From the NCBI GenBank assembly GCA_903851195.1, contig CAINNJ010000004.1, forward strand, positions 1 through 64,000: a DNA stretch of 64,000 nt, written 5' to 3'. Every line of letters starts with the position of its first letter. Position 1 is the first letter of the stretch. The translations under genes were made by a program, and so were the position numbers. This document shows, in pieces, positions 47,722 through 55,966 of the stretch. Under the pieces are notes generated by a model. It searched no databases. It was not told the origin of the DNA and saw only the letters and a list, made by a program, of their open reading frames with translations. This DNA comes from an uncultured Acidobacteriia bacterium (GTDB lineage Bacteria > Acidobacteriota > Terriglobia > Bryobacterales > Bryobacteraceae).

Positions 47722-50040
47722 TTAAGGCAACACGGTGGTCTGGATCTGTTTGGTGCCGTCGGTGGCATGCAGGACGATCTGGCCATCGGCACGGGTTTCG
47801 GCGCTGCCCTGGTAGGTGTCGCTGCCGGAGGTCATCACCAACTGGCCGAGTTTCAGGCGCGGAGTTTTGTCGCTCCAGGCCCAGTCGAAGGTGCCGTCGA
47901 TGCGGTCCCAGGGGTCGAGAGGCGCGATTTCGATGTTGCGGCCGCGCAGTTTGCCTTCCGCTTTCATGTTGGCGAGAAGATCGGGGCCGGTCCCGAGAGT
48001 GGTCAGGGTGCCTTCGGCTTCGAGATTGCCCGAATGCCAGGGGAAGCCGGAGATCCGGCCGGTGAAGTCGTACCGCGGCTGGCGCTGCGCTACGTTGACG
48101 GTGCCCGCGCCGGCGAACGCGGCATCCTGCAGAAAAGCCTGGAGACCGGTGAGGCGCGCCTGGTTGTCATCCCAGAGAACGCGAAACTTCAGCTTCGTCA
48201 GGGGGGTGCCGTTGAAGTCGAGCGAGGCTATCTGGACGGTGCCGTCGGCATGCATGTTGCGTAGCCAGTCCGGTTCGGGGACGCGTCCAAAGTTAAACGC
48301 ATAGTTGAGGAAAGATCCTCTATGTAACGCGGGCATCAGGAGTTTCTCTACCGCAGCCGCGTCTACTTTGCCGAGGTTGACGTGGAAGCGATGGGGACGC
48401 GGGGAGTCCGCTTCGTAACGGTAGTCGCCCTGTCCTTCAATGCCGCCGAGGGAGAACGAAAGCCGCTTCGTCAGAACGCTGGCGCCGCTGATGCTGAGGT
48501 CGGCGGCGAGAAGGCGGACCGGTTGCGAGAAGGCTTCGAAGGGAATCTCGGCGTCTTTCAGGCGGAGGTCGCCGCTCCAGCCGGCGAGTCCCGTGTTCGA
48601 ATAGCGCAGGTCGCCGCTCCAGGAGCCGGAAGTGGCCAGACTCAGCAGCGGCACATGGGCGATGGACACCTGGCGGCGCAGGGAGGCGAGTGCCATGCCT
48701 TCACTGGAGAGCGTGACTTGCAGGCTGCGGTCGGCAACGTCGAAGACACCGGAAACGAGCGCGGATTCCTTGCTCTCATTGGTGATGGAGGCCGGGGAGA
48801 GCGTAACCGTGGAACCGGCGAATTTCAGTTCGGCATCGGAGACGTGCAGGGGCGGCGTTCCGGCGACCGAGAGGGTGGATCCGGTGATTTGGACCTGACC
48901 ATCCATCTGGGCGCGGCCTTCCGGCATGGAAAGGCCGACGGCGCCCTGGCCGATGCCATCGAAGGAAAGATCGGCGGGCAGATCGAAACCGAGGTTGCGG
49001 GCGACCGCGGGCAGGGGCGCGAGGGGAAGCTGACTGAAGAGCGCGGTGACTCCCCAGCGGGGATGCGTCAGGTAGCTGGAGAGGCGATAGCGGACGTCGA
49101 CGGGCGGCTGTTTGCCTTCCGTGGTGGCGCGGATTTCGACGATTTGTCCGGGGATGTCGATGGCGCCGCCGAGAGAAACGGGGAGAGCGCCGCCGCCGGG
49201 CGGGGTCTGGTTCCAGCCGTGGATATCGTCAATGCGGAGGCGTCCGGCGAGACCGACGCGGGAGACCGGACCGGCGAGATGGGCGTCGCCCCAGATGTGC
49301 CCCTGAAGGTACGATTCCCTGCCCTGGAAGAGCGTCACGATATCGCCCAGTTCGCTTTTTTCAAGTTTGACGTCGAGCGTGACGAGCCCGCCGCCGGGGC
49401 CGTTGCCGGGGCGCCACTCGCCGCGGGCCTGGAAACTGCCAAAGCCGTGGGACGGGCGGTCGGTGCGGGCCGGCCAGGAGTGAACGCGAAGGGTCCAGGG
49501 GGCATCGGCGCCGGAAGGAGGCCAGAGATCCACGTCGGTATTGAGCAGGTAGAAGACGGATTTGGTGTCGCCGATTTTGAAATTCACGCGGCCGCCGATG
49601 AGGTGAATGCTGGGAAAGGCGGTGAGCAGTTTGGGGCGCAGGAGAGAGGTGAAGTTCCAGCGGACGGCTCCGGCATCGGAATCGACGCGGGAGAGGTTCA
49701 CGCTGGTGTCTTCGAGATCGACGGAGGCGAATTCGAGCGGGCCGCCGAAGAGGGCGGAGAGGCGCGGACGGCCGCGCAGGGTATCGATGTAGGCGATGGG
49801 CTCGGCGCCGATGGCGGGGTCTTCGCCGATCTGGACGTAGCGAACGGTGAAGCCTGGCACGGGCAGGAGCTGAAATTTCACTTCGCCGATTTCGACTTTG
49901 CGTCCGAGCGCGTTTTGAAGGCCGGCGCGGATGGGCTCGCGATAGCGGTCGGCGCTGAGGCGGGGGACGTACCAGGCGGCGAGCAGAAGCAGCAGCAGTC
50001 CCGCGGCGAGCAGTTTCGGCCAGGTCAGCCAGCGTTTCAT
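47722..50040 (-). CDS. AsmA-family protein
   Basis: 772 residues. One N-terminal membrane helix (WPKLLAAGLLLLLLAAWYV, about 7-25) anchors a very long periplasmic domain of repeated beta strands. The AsmA start signature is REPIRAGLQNALGRKVEIGEVKFQLLPVPGF, and the C-terminal AsmA-like region runs through TLTTLGTGPDLLANMKAEGKL to the end. AsmA-like proteins (TamB, YhdP, YicH relatives) form hydrophobic grooves that carry phospholipid from inner to outer membrane. A role in outer-membrane lipid traffic is therefore likely for a didermic bacterium. Its start overlaps the stop of the MocA-like gene (ATGA), although the two products have no obvious common task. Confidence 0.88.
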   Translation of the reverse strand: MKRWLTWPKLLAAGLLLLLLAAWYVPRLSADRYREPIRAGLQNALGRKVEIGEVKFQLLPVPGFTVRYVQIGEDPAIGAEPIAYIDTLRGRPRLSALFGGPLEFASVDLEDTSVNLSRVDSDAGAVRWNFTSLLRPKLLTAFPSIHLIGGRVNFKIGDTKSVFYLLNTDVDLWPPSGADAPWTLRVHSWPARTDRPSHGFGSFQARGEWRPGNGPGGGLVTLDVKLEKSELGDIVTLFQGRESYLQGHIWGDAHLAGPVSRVGLAGRLRIDDIHGWNQTPPGGGALPVSLGGAIDIPGQIVEIRATTEGKQPPVDVRYRLSSYLTHPRWGVTALFSQLPLAPLPAVARNLGFDLPADLSFDGIGQGAVGLSMPEGRAQMDGQVQITGSTLSVAGTPPLHVSDAELKFAGSTVTLSPASITNESKESALVSGVFDVADRSLQVTLSSEGMALASLRRQVSIAHVPLLSLATSGSWSGDLRYSNTGLAGWSGDLRLKDAEIPFEAFSQPVRLLAADLSISGASVLTKRLSFSLGGIEGQGDYRYEADSPRPHRFHVNLGKVDAAAVEKLLMPALHRGSFLNYAFNFGRVPEPDWLRNMHADGTVQIASLDFNGTPLTKLKFRVLWDDNQARLTGLQAFLQDAAFAGAGTVNVAQRQPRYDFTGRISGFPWHSGNLEAEGTLTTLGTGPDLLANMKAEGKLRGRNIEIAPLDPWDRIDGTFDWAWSDKTPRLKLGQLVMTSGSDTYQGSAETRADGQIVLHATDGTKQIQTTVLP

Positions 50041-50642
50041 TCTTTTATGGCCTCGCGGGTTTTTATGGCCTCGCGGGCGAGAAGCGCCTGGTAGAGGGCG
50101 GGGTCGTCCACGTCATCACAGATACCGGGATCGTCGACGTCGACGTAGCGGATCTGGCCGGCGTGGCGGTCGATCAGGTCGCGGACCTTGGCGGTCAGCG
50201 GTTCGGCGAGGTACTGGTCGGCGAAGCAGCGGCGCATCAGGACGGGATGGCCGCGTTTGCCGTTGAAGCGCGGGATGGCGATATCGGATTCGGGGACCGC
50301 GGCCAGCAGTTGGGCGACGGTGCCGGGGGACACCGCGGGGTGGTCGACGAGAGTGAACAGAATGGTGTCGATGGCGTCCGGGCAGGCGCGGAGGCCGGTC
50401 TGCAGCGAGGTCAGCATGCCGAGGCGGTAGTCCGTATTGACGACGGCGGTGACGTTATCCGGCGCGGCGAGGCGCACGTTCTCGCCATCGAAGCCGAACA
50501 CGGCGATCACGAGATCGGAGAAAGGGGAGAAAGTAGCGGCCAGGACGGAGAGGAAAGTGCCTCCGCGGAACGGCAACAGAGCTTTGGGACGGCCCATGCG
50601 GCGGGACTCACCGGCGGCGAGAATAATGGAGGCCGTCCTCAC
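50037..50642 (-). CDS. mocA: MobA/MocA-like nucleotidyltransferase (molybdenum cofactor cytidylyltransferase)
   Basis: 201 residues from GTG 50642, overlapping the XdhC stop as GTGA. The N-terminal NTP-binding loop LAAGESRRMGRPKALLPFRG (8-27) is diagnostic; VNTDYRLGMLTSLQTGL, LVDHPAV (metal Asp) and FNGKRGHPVLMRR follow the MocA pattern. MocA adds CMP to molybdopterin, giving the cofactor used by xanthine-dehydrogenase-family enzymes. The adjacent XdhC-like gene strengthens the assignment. The C-terminus ends in an imperfect six-residue repeat (REAIKTREAIKE), produced by an 18-bp tandem duplication in the DNA. Confidence 0.88.
   Translation of the reverse strand: MRTASIILAAGESRRMGRPKALLPFRGGTFLSVLAATFSPFSDLVIAVFGFDGENVRLAAPDNVTAVVNTDYRLGMLTSLQTGLRACPDAIDTILFTLVDHPAVSPGTVAQLLAAVPESDIAIPRFNGKRGHPVLMRRCFADQYLAEPLTAKVRDLIDRHAGQIRYVDVDDPGICDDVDDPALYQALLAREAIKTREAIKE
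50043..50077 (-). repeat. 18-bp tandem duplication at the end of the MocA-like gene
   Basis: TTTTATGGCCTCGCGGG occurs at 50043-50059 and again at 50061-50077, a period of 18 bases. It adds one in-frame copy of six residues at the C-terminus of the nucleotidyltransferase, beyond the conserved fold. Confidence 0.8.
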
Positions 50643-51475
50643 TTCAGGAGGGAGCGCATGTGTTCGTCCACGAAGATCGACTTCGAAAGCGAGCGCCAGT
50701 TCCCTTCCGGATCGCGGCGCATGGCGATCATTTCGGCGCCCACGGAGATGGCGATTTCTTCGGGGGAGACGGCGCCGATTTCGAGACCCATGGGGGCATA
50801 CACGCGGTCGAAGGCGGTGCGGGGGATGCCTTCCTTTTCCAGTTCTTTGACGACGGAGATGGTCTTGCGGCGGCTGCCGATCATGGAAATGTAGCGGGCG
50901 CGGGTGTCGATGGCCCAGCGGAGCACGCGCATGTCGTCGCGATGGCCGCGCGTGACGATCACGATGTAGGTGGATTCGTTGACGGCGAGTTTGGGGAAGA
51001 CGTCCTCATACTCTTCGGCATGCACTTCGGCCGCTTCCGGGAAGCGCTCGGCGTTGGCGTAGGCTTCACGGTTGTCGATGACGGAGACGCGGAAGCCGGC
51101 AAGGTTGAGCACCTTCGCAAGGCTTTTCGAGATGTGGCCGCCGCCGAAGATGAGAACGGCCGGCTGGGGATTGATGCATTCCACGAACACCTGCAGCTGT
51201 CCTCCACAGATCAGCCCGTTGTCGTACGCGGCATCCTGGCCGAGGCTGAAGTTCATGTTGCGGGGCTTGCCGGTCTCGATGACTTCGCGGGCGGCGTTCC
51301 AGACTTCGGCTTCGACGCAGCCGCCGCCGATGGTGCCGACCAGGGAGCCGTCTTCACGAACCAGGAGTTTGGCGGTCTGGAAGCTCGGGATGGAGCCCTT
51401 TACTTCGACGATGGTGGCGAGGGCGCATTTCTGGCCGAGGCCGCGCAACCGCACAAGTTCATCAAAAACGTCCAT
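50639..51475 (-). CDS. xdhC: XdhC/CoxI-family molybdenum-enzyme maturation protein
   Basis: 278 residues. The N-terminal XdhC_CoxI domain contains the motif KGSIPSFQTAKLLVREDG and GTIGGGCVEAEVWNAA. The C-terminal XdhC Rossmann domain has LIFGGGHISKSLAKVLNLAG (approximately 108-127), VIDNREAYAN, VIVTRGHRDD and YISMIGSRRK. XdhC proteins bind molybdenum cofactor, promote its sulfuration and insert it into xanthine-dehydrogenase-type enzymes. The coupled MocA-like gene supplies the cytidylated cofactor. No structural xdh/cox subunits lie in the window, so the client enzyme must be encoded elsewhere. The start is ATG 51475; the next gene upstream ends 42 bases away on the same strand. Confidence 0.92.
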   Translation of the reverse strand: MDVFDELVRLRGLGQKCALATIVEVKGSIPSFQTAKLLVREDGSLVGTIGGGCVEAEVWNAAREVIETGKPRNMNFSLGQDAAYDNGLICGGQLQVFVECINPQPAVLIFGGGHISKSLAKVLNLAGFRVSVIDNREAYANAERFPEAAEVHAEEYEDVFPKLAVNESTYIVIVTRGHRDDMRVLRWAIDTRARYISMIGSRRKTISVVKELEKEGIPRTAFDRVYAPMGLEIGAVSPEEIAISVGAEMIAMRRDPEGNWRSLSKSIFVDEHMRSLLK

Positions 51476-51517
51476 CTGTGTTTCCGATTATAAAACGAAG
51501 CGCGGCAGCGCGACGGT

Positions 51518-52084
51518 TTACTGGGGAAGCGGGCCCTTCGCGGTCCGTGAGAATCTCAGAGAAAAGATGGAGGTCGCGAAGACGAGCAGAATGGCCCCGC
51601 CGACGATGGCGGAGGCGACGACGGGACCGGCCTCGCCGGGGCGAATGCGTCCTTTGGAAGAGCCGCAGTTGGCGCCGCAATTCTGGTGGGTGACGGTGAT
51701 CAGCTTAATGGCGCCGCCGGGATCGGCCATTCCGACCTGAAACAGCGGCGAAATGAGCGGAACTTCCCCGTTTTCAGGCCTGATTAAAGCCGCCGTCATC
51801 ATGGAATTGCCGGCGATGGAGAAGGTGGCGTTGGGATCGACAAACGCGTAGGCGCCGCTGCCATACATCGCGCCTTCACGGGTTGTGAGCTGCACGTCGC
51901 TGTACTGGCGATTCGCCTCATCATCGGAGGCGGTGGCCGCGGAAGCCGTACCGCCGCCTTCGAAAGCGGAGACGCCGCCGGACGACCAGACCACTCCGGC
52001 ACCGGAGACGATCCCGTTATTCGCGGTCAGTCCGATGGCGAGAATCAAGACACTTTTAAGGGTAGTGATCTTTTGTCTTACCAT
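51518..52084 (-). CDS. Exported protein with C-terminal membrane anchor, unknown
   Basis: 188 residues from ATG 52084; earlier in-frame starts would extend through the promoter region of the divergent cytochrome gene. A signal peptide (TLKSVLILAIGLTANNGIVSGAG, about 8-30) leads into a Gly/Ser/Ala-rich extracytoplasmic part (VWSSGGVSAFEGGGTASAA), a region with YSDVQLTTREGAMYGSGAYAF, and a C-N-x-x-Cys pair in NCGANCGSSKGR. A C-terminal hydrophobic helix (VVASAIVGGAILLVFATSIF, about 155-175) is followed by basic residues, the design of a wall- or membrane-retained surface protein. I do not recognise the family. AGG only three bases before the ATG is a weak ribosome site. Confidence 0.6.
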   Translation of the reverse strand: MVRQKITTLKSVLILAIGLTANNGIVSGAGVVWSSGGVSAFEGGGTASAATASDDEANRQYSDVQLTTREGAMYGSGAYAFVDPNATFSIAGNSMMTAALIRPENGEVPLISPLFQVGMADPGGAIKLITVTHQNCGANCGSSKGRIRPGEAGPVVASAIVGGAILLVFATSIFSLRFSRTAKGPLPQ

Positions 52085-52164
52085 TACCTGAAAATACCAT
52101 ATATTTGTGTACGTATTCCACGACCAATTCGGGGGGTAGACGGCGGCGGACTCCGGTGTGATCC

Positions 52165-52191
52165 TTGACATCCCGGCGGCCGTCATATAGT
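52165..52191 (+). promoter_or_regulatory. Candidate sigma-70-type promoter for the cytochrome/PQQ operon
   Basis: A perfect -35 TTGACA (52165-52170) and a -10-like TATAGT (52186-52191) lie 21 bases before the cytochrome ATG. The spacing of 15 bases is shorter than the usual 17, which would make the promoter weak or activator-dependent. The rest of the 127-base gap to the divergent gene has an AT-rich stretch around 52088-52112. Confidence 0.5.
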
Positions 52192-52211
52192 TTTTCTGGG
52201 TACACCGCCAC

Positions 52212-52664
52212 ATGCTCACTGTTCACGTTTCGAAGACCGGATCTGTCGCCCTTGCCGCCCTGATTGCCGGACTGTGCCTGGGGCCGGCATTCAGCGCCGC
52301 GTCGCGCTCGGCGCAGGATGGCGTGTATTCGGCTGAACAGGCGAAACGCGGGCAGAGCGTCTACCGCGAGGAGTGCGCCAAGTGCCATGCCGAGAACCTG
52401 ACGGGCGGGGACGGGTCGCCGGAACTGGCTGGGCCGGAGTTCCGGGCCAGGTGGACCGGTAAAACGGTGGGGCAGTTGTTCGAACTGCTGCGGAAGACGA
52501 TGCCGACCGACGATCCGGGGCATCTCGCCATCCGGCAGTATGTCGATCTGACCGCCTACCTGCTGCAGGCGAATGAATTCCCGGCGGGCCAGAAAGACCT
52601 GGACCGGGATATCGCGGCAATGAACGAAATTCAGATTCCGGCCGGCGCGAAGCCGGCGAAATAG
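52212..52664 (+). CDS. Periplasmic c-type cytochrome (electron acceptor for PQQ enzyme)
   Basis: 150 residues. Signal peptide (ALAALIAGLCLGPAFSAA, about 12-30) followed by a mono-haem cytochrome c domain with haem motif CAKCH (Cys55, Cys58, His59) and a probable axial Met in TMPTDDPG near residue 97. YVDLTAYLLQANEFPAG is the usual closing helix. It probably accepts electrons from the quinoprotein encoded 13 bases downstream, which has its own ribosome site AAGGAG (52665-52670). A TTGACA-containing promoter precedes the gene. This two-gene layout is common for PQQ-dependent alcohol and sugar dehydrogenases. Confidence 0.9.
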   Translation: MLTVHVSKTGSVALAALIAGLCLGPAFSAASRSAQDGVYSAEQAKRGQSVYREECAKCHAENLTGGDGSPELAGPEFRARWTGKTVGQLFELLRKTMPTDDPGHLAIRQYVDLTAYLLQANEFPAGQKDLDRDIAAMNEIQIPAGAKPAK

Positions 52665-52677
52665 AAGGAGAACTTCC

Positions 52678-54693
52678 ATGTCCCGAACCCGGTTGTTTCG
52701 GAGGCTGTCATTTTTGTGTGCGCTTCTGGCCGCCTGGCCGGCAGGCGCGCAGCAGGGTGCGAAGAACGGCGAGTGGCGTTATTACGGCGGCGATGCGGGG
52801 ACGACGAAATATTCGCCGCTGGACCAGATCAATGCGCAAAACGTCAAAGACCTGAAAATCGTCTGGCAGTGGAAGGCGCAGAACTTCGGCAAGAGGCCGG
52901 ATTTCAACTGGGAAGTGACGCCGCTGATGGTGAACGGCGTCCTGTATTTCACGGCGGGAACGCGGCGGGATGCGGTGGCGGTGGACGCGGCGACGGGCGA
53001 AACGCTGTGGATTTATCGGGTGGACGAAGGGGCGCGCGGACAGGTGGTGGCGCGCACGGTGAATCGCGGGCTTTCCTACTGGAGCGACGGGAAAGGCGAC
53101 GACCGGATTGTAGTGATTACGCCGGGGTATCAGCTCGTGGCGCTGCATGCGAAGACCGGCCTGCCGGTCACGAATTTCGGCGTGAACGGGTTTATCGATC
53201 TGACCGAAGGGTTGGACCGGCCGGTGGTGAAACCGGGGACGATCGGCGCGAGTTCTCCGGCGATTGTGGTTCGCGACATGGTGGTGGTGGGGGCGGCGCT
53301 GCAGGCCGGCACCGCGCCGTCGTCGAAGGAAAACGTGCCGGGATACATCCGGGGCTACGACGTGCGCACCGGAAAGAAGCTATGGACATTCCACACGATT
53401 CCGCAGCCGGGTGAGTTCGGCCACGAGACGTGGGAAGGCGATTCCTGGAAGTACACGGGGAATACGGGCGCGTGGGCGCCGTTGAGTGCCGATGAGGAAC
53501 TGGGGTACGTGTACATCCCGGTGGAGATGCCGACGGGCGATTTCTATGGCGGGAACCGGCCGGGAAACACGCTGTTTTCCGATAGTCTGGTTTGCCTGGA
53601 CGCGCGCACGGGCAAACGGATCTGGCACTACCAGTTGGTGCACCACGATATCTGGGACTGGGACATTCCGACCGCGCCGATTCTGCTGGACATCGTGAAG
53701 GACGGCAAGAAGATCAAAGCGGTGGCGCAGGTGACCAAGCAGGCGTTCACCTTTGTGTTCGACCGCGTGACGGGCGAGCCGGTGTGGCCGATCGAAGAGC
53801 GTCCGGCGCCGCCGTCGGACGTGCCCGGCGAGAAGGCGTCGCCGACGCAGCCGTTTCCCACGAAGCCGAAAGCGTTCGACCGGCAGGGCACCAGTCTGGA
53901 CGATCTGATCGATTTCACGCCGGCGCTGAAGGAAGAGGCGGTCAAGATCGCCTCGCAGTACAAGATGGGTCCGCTGTATACGCCGCCGATTGTGCCGGAT
54001 ACAAACGGAAAACAGGCGATGCTGCTGTTGCCCGCGCATGTGGGCGGGGTGAACTGGCCGGGGGGCGCGGTGGACGCCGAGACCGGGATTCTGTACGTCG
54101 CGTCGGTGACGCAGACGGAGGCGATGGCGGTCTCGAAGGCGGATCCGAAGCGGTCCGACATGGGGTATGTGGGCGGGCGCGGCGGGGGCGGACGCGGTCC
54201 GGCGCCGGTGGCGGCGGGAGACGACAGCGAGGCCATGGCGATGCGGCCGGCGCCGAAGACGAACAGCGGTCCGCAGGGATTGCCGTTAGCGAAAGCGCCC
54301 TGGGGCCGGATCACGGCCATCGATCTGAACACGGGAGAGCATGTCTGGATGGCTGCCAATGGCGCGGCGCCGGATTACATCCGGAATCATCCGGCGCTGA
54401 AGGGAATCGATCTGAGCAATGCGGGGCGGCCCTCGCGTTCGCTGCTGATGGTGACGAAGACGCTGCTGTTCGGGGGCGACGGGAATAATCTGTGGGCGAG
54501 TCCGGCGGGCGCGGGCGGGAATATGTTCCGGGCGATCGACAAGAAGACCGGGAAGACGATTCACGAGATGGAACTGCCGGCGATGACCACGGGTGTTCCG
54601 ATGACTTATATGGCGGACGGACGACAGTTCATCGTGGTGGCCGTGGGCGCGGCGGGCCATCCGGCTGAACTGGTGGCGCTGGCGTTGCCGTAG
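52678..54693 (+). CDS. PQQ-dependent dehydrogenase (eight-bladed quinoprotein)
   Basis: 671 residues. Signal peptide to about AGAQQ (25), then a beta-propeller: EWRYYGGDAGTTKYSPLDQI (typical opening), W-motif repeats such as AVDAATGETLWIYR, YDVRTGKKLWTFHT, CLDARTGKRIWHYQ, and AIDLNTGEHVWMA, the tryptophan-docking repeats of quinoproteins. Residues HDIWDWDIPTAPIL match the PQQ-site region of membrane glucose/quinate and alcohol dehydrogenase families. A Gly/Arg-rich insertion (YVGGRGGGGRGPAP) forms a surface loop. It lacks the N-terminal membrane domain of mGDH, so it is periplasmic and probably delivers electrons to the cytochrome c encoded just upstream. Substrate (sugar or alcohol) not determined; no PQQ-synthesis genes nearby. 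Confidence 0.9.
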   Translation: MSRTRLFRRLSFLCALLAAWPAGAQQGAKNGEWRYYGGDAGTTKYSPLDQINAQNVKDLKIVWQWKAQNFGKRPDFNWEVTPLMVNGVLYFTAGTRRDAVAVDAATGETLWIYRVDEGARGQVVARTVNRGLSYWSDGKGDDRIVVITPGYQLVALHAKTGLPVTNFGVNGFIDLTEGLDRPVVKPGTIGASSPAIVVRDMVVVGAALQAGTAPSSKENVPGYIRGYDVRTGKKLWTFHTIPQPGEFGHETWEGDSWKYTGNTGAWAPLSADEELGYVYIPVEMPTGDFYGGNRPGNTLFSDSLVCLDARTGKRIWHYQLVHHDIWDWDIPTAPILLDIVKDGKKIKAVAQVTKQAFTFVFDRVTGEPVWPIEERPAPPSDVPGEKASPTQPFPTKPKAFDRQGTSLDDLIDFTPALKEEAVKIASQYKMGPLYTPPIVPDTNGKQAMLLLPAHVGGVNWPGGAVDAETGILYVASVTQTEAMAVSKADPKRSDMGYVGGRGGGGRGPAPVAAGDDSEAMAMRPAPKTNSGPQGLPLAKAPWGRITAIDLNTGEHVWMAANGAAPDYIRNHPALKGIDLSNAGRPSRSLLMVTKTLLFGGDGNNLWASPAGAGGNMFRAIDKKTGKTIHEMELPAMTTGVPMTYMADGRQFIVVAVGAAGHPAELVALALP

Positions 54694-54710
54694 GGGGGGT
54701 AAAAAGCGAG

Positions 54711-55520
54711 ATGCCGGACGAGCGGCTGCTGCACCCGAGGTTTCCGCGTTCGAATGCGTATCATCCCGAGTGGGTGATGGCGGGGATCAGCGGGGGCGCG
54801 AATCCGCTATGGCTGGCGGAATGGCTGACGGAGGCTCTGGATTTGCGGCCCGGGATGCGGGTGCTGGATCTGGGGTGCGGACGCGGGTTGTCGTCGATCT
54901 TTCTGCGGCGGGAGTTCGGCGTGGCGGTCTGGGCGGCGGATCTCTGGTTCAGCGCGTCGGAGACGCTCCAGCGGGTTCGCGACGCGGAGGTTGCCGAAGG
55001 CGTGTTCCCGGTGCACGCCGATGCACGGGCACTGCCGTTCGCGAATGAGTTTTTCGATGCCGTGATTTCGATCGATTCGTTTCCTTACTACGGGACCGAC
55101 GAGAGCTACCTGAATTCCCTGGCACGTCTGGTGAAACCGGACGGCGTGATGGCGATTGCCGGCGCGGGGCTGATGGCGGAACTCGACGGGCCGGTGCCGG
55201 AGGCGCTGCGGGCGTGGTGGGAACCGGGGATGTGGTGTTTCCATTCGGCGGCGTGGTGGCGGCGGCACTGGGAGAAGACCGGCATCGTGGAGGTGGAACG
55301 GGCGGATTCCATGCCGGATGGCTGGCGGGTCTGGCTGGACTGGCACAAGGCGGTTGTGCCGGATAACCACGCGGAGATTCAGGCGCTGGAGGCGGACGCG
55401 GGGCAGCATCTCGGTTATGTGCGCGTGGTCGCGCGCCGGCGTGCGGATGCCCGGCTGGAGGAGGCGGTGACATCGGTTCCGACGGAATATCATCGTCACC
55501 CCCTTCTGCGCGGTGAGTGA
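54711..55520 (+). CDS. Class I SAM-dependent methyltransferase
   Basis: 269 residues with a Methyltransf_11 core: motif I VLDLGCGRGLSSIFL (about 52-66), acidic residue in WAADLWF, VHADARALPF, and FDAVISIDSFPYYGTDE with the post-motif LVKPDGVMAIAGAG. A long C-terminal region with tryptophans (RAWWEPGMWCFHSAAWWRRH) is probably the substrate lid. It resembles small-molecule methyltransferases of unknown acceptor. The gene lies 17 bases after the quinoprotein and 21 before the NIPSNAP gene, all on the same strand. No partner genes suggest a pathway. Confidence 0.87.
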   Translation: MPDERLLHPRFPRSNAYHPEWVMAGISGGANPLWLAEWLTEALDLRPGMRVLDLGCGRGLSSIFLRREFGVAVWAADLWFSASETLQRVRDAEVAEGVFPVHADARALPFANEFFDAVISIDSFPYYGTDESYLNSLARLVKPDGVMAIAGAGLMAELDGPVPEALRAWWEPGMWCFHSAAWWRRHWEKTGIVEVERADSMPDGWRVWLDWHKAVVPDNHAEIQALEADAGQHLGYVRVVARRRADARLEEAVTSVPTEYHRHPLLRGE

Positions 55521-55541
55521 AGACGCGATATCGTAGTCAGC

Positions 55542-55964
55542 ATGAAAAGTTCCCACATTGTCTCGTTCGCACTCGGCCTGGCCGTTATGCTGGGCGTGAG
55601 CATGATTCATCCGACCACCACGCAGGCGCAGCCTCCGAACCACACGTTTGAAATGCGTACCTACTACGCGATGCCCGGCAAACTCGACGATCTGAAGAAG
55701 CGCTTCCGCGATCACACCATCACGATCTTCGACCGGCATCACATGAAGAGCGTGGGGTATTGGGAACCGCAGGACAACAAAGAGAATTACCTGGTTTACA
55801 TTCTGGAGCATGCAAGCAAGGAAGAGGGCCTGAAGAACTGGGCGGAATTCATGGCGGATCCGGAATGGAAAGAAGTGGCCAAGGCGTCGGAAGCGAACGG
55901 CAAGCTGGTGGACCACGTGGTGCGCGTCTGGCTGAATCCGAGCGACTTTTCCGCGATCAAATAG
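55542..55964 (+). CDS. Exported NIPSNAP-family protein
   Basis: 140 residues. Signal peptide (IVSFALGLAVMLGVSM...TTTQA, about 6-30) and one NIPSNAP ferredoxin-like domain: FEMRTYYAMPGKLDDLKKRF, HTITIFDRHHMKSVGYWEPQ, NYLVYILEHASKEEGLKNW. Secreted NIPSNAP proteins are typical for Acidobacteria and Planctomycetes, with unknown function; cytoplasmic relatives are stress- or vesicle-associated. A dimeric alpha-beta barrel is expected. It is separated by only two bases from the following DUF1684 gene, so the two are probably co-expressed in the same compartment. Confidence 0.9.
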   Translation: MKSSHIVSFALGLAVMLGVSMIHPTTTQAQPPNHTFEMRTYYAMPGKLDDLKKRFRDHTITIFDRHHMKSVGYWEPQDNKENYLVYILEHASKEEGLKNWAEFMADPEWKEVAKASEANGKLVDHVVRVWLNPSDFSAIK

Positions 55965-55966
55965 CC

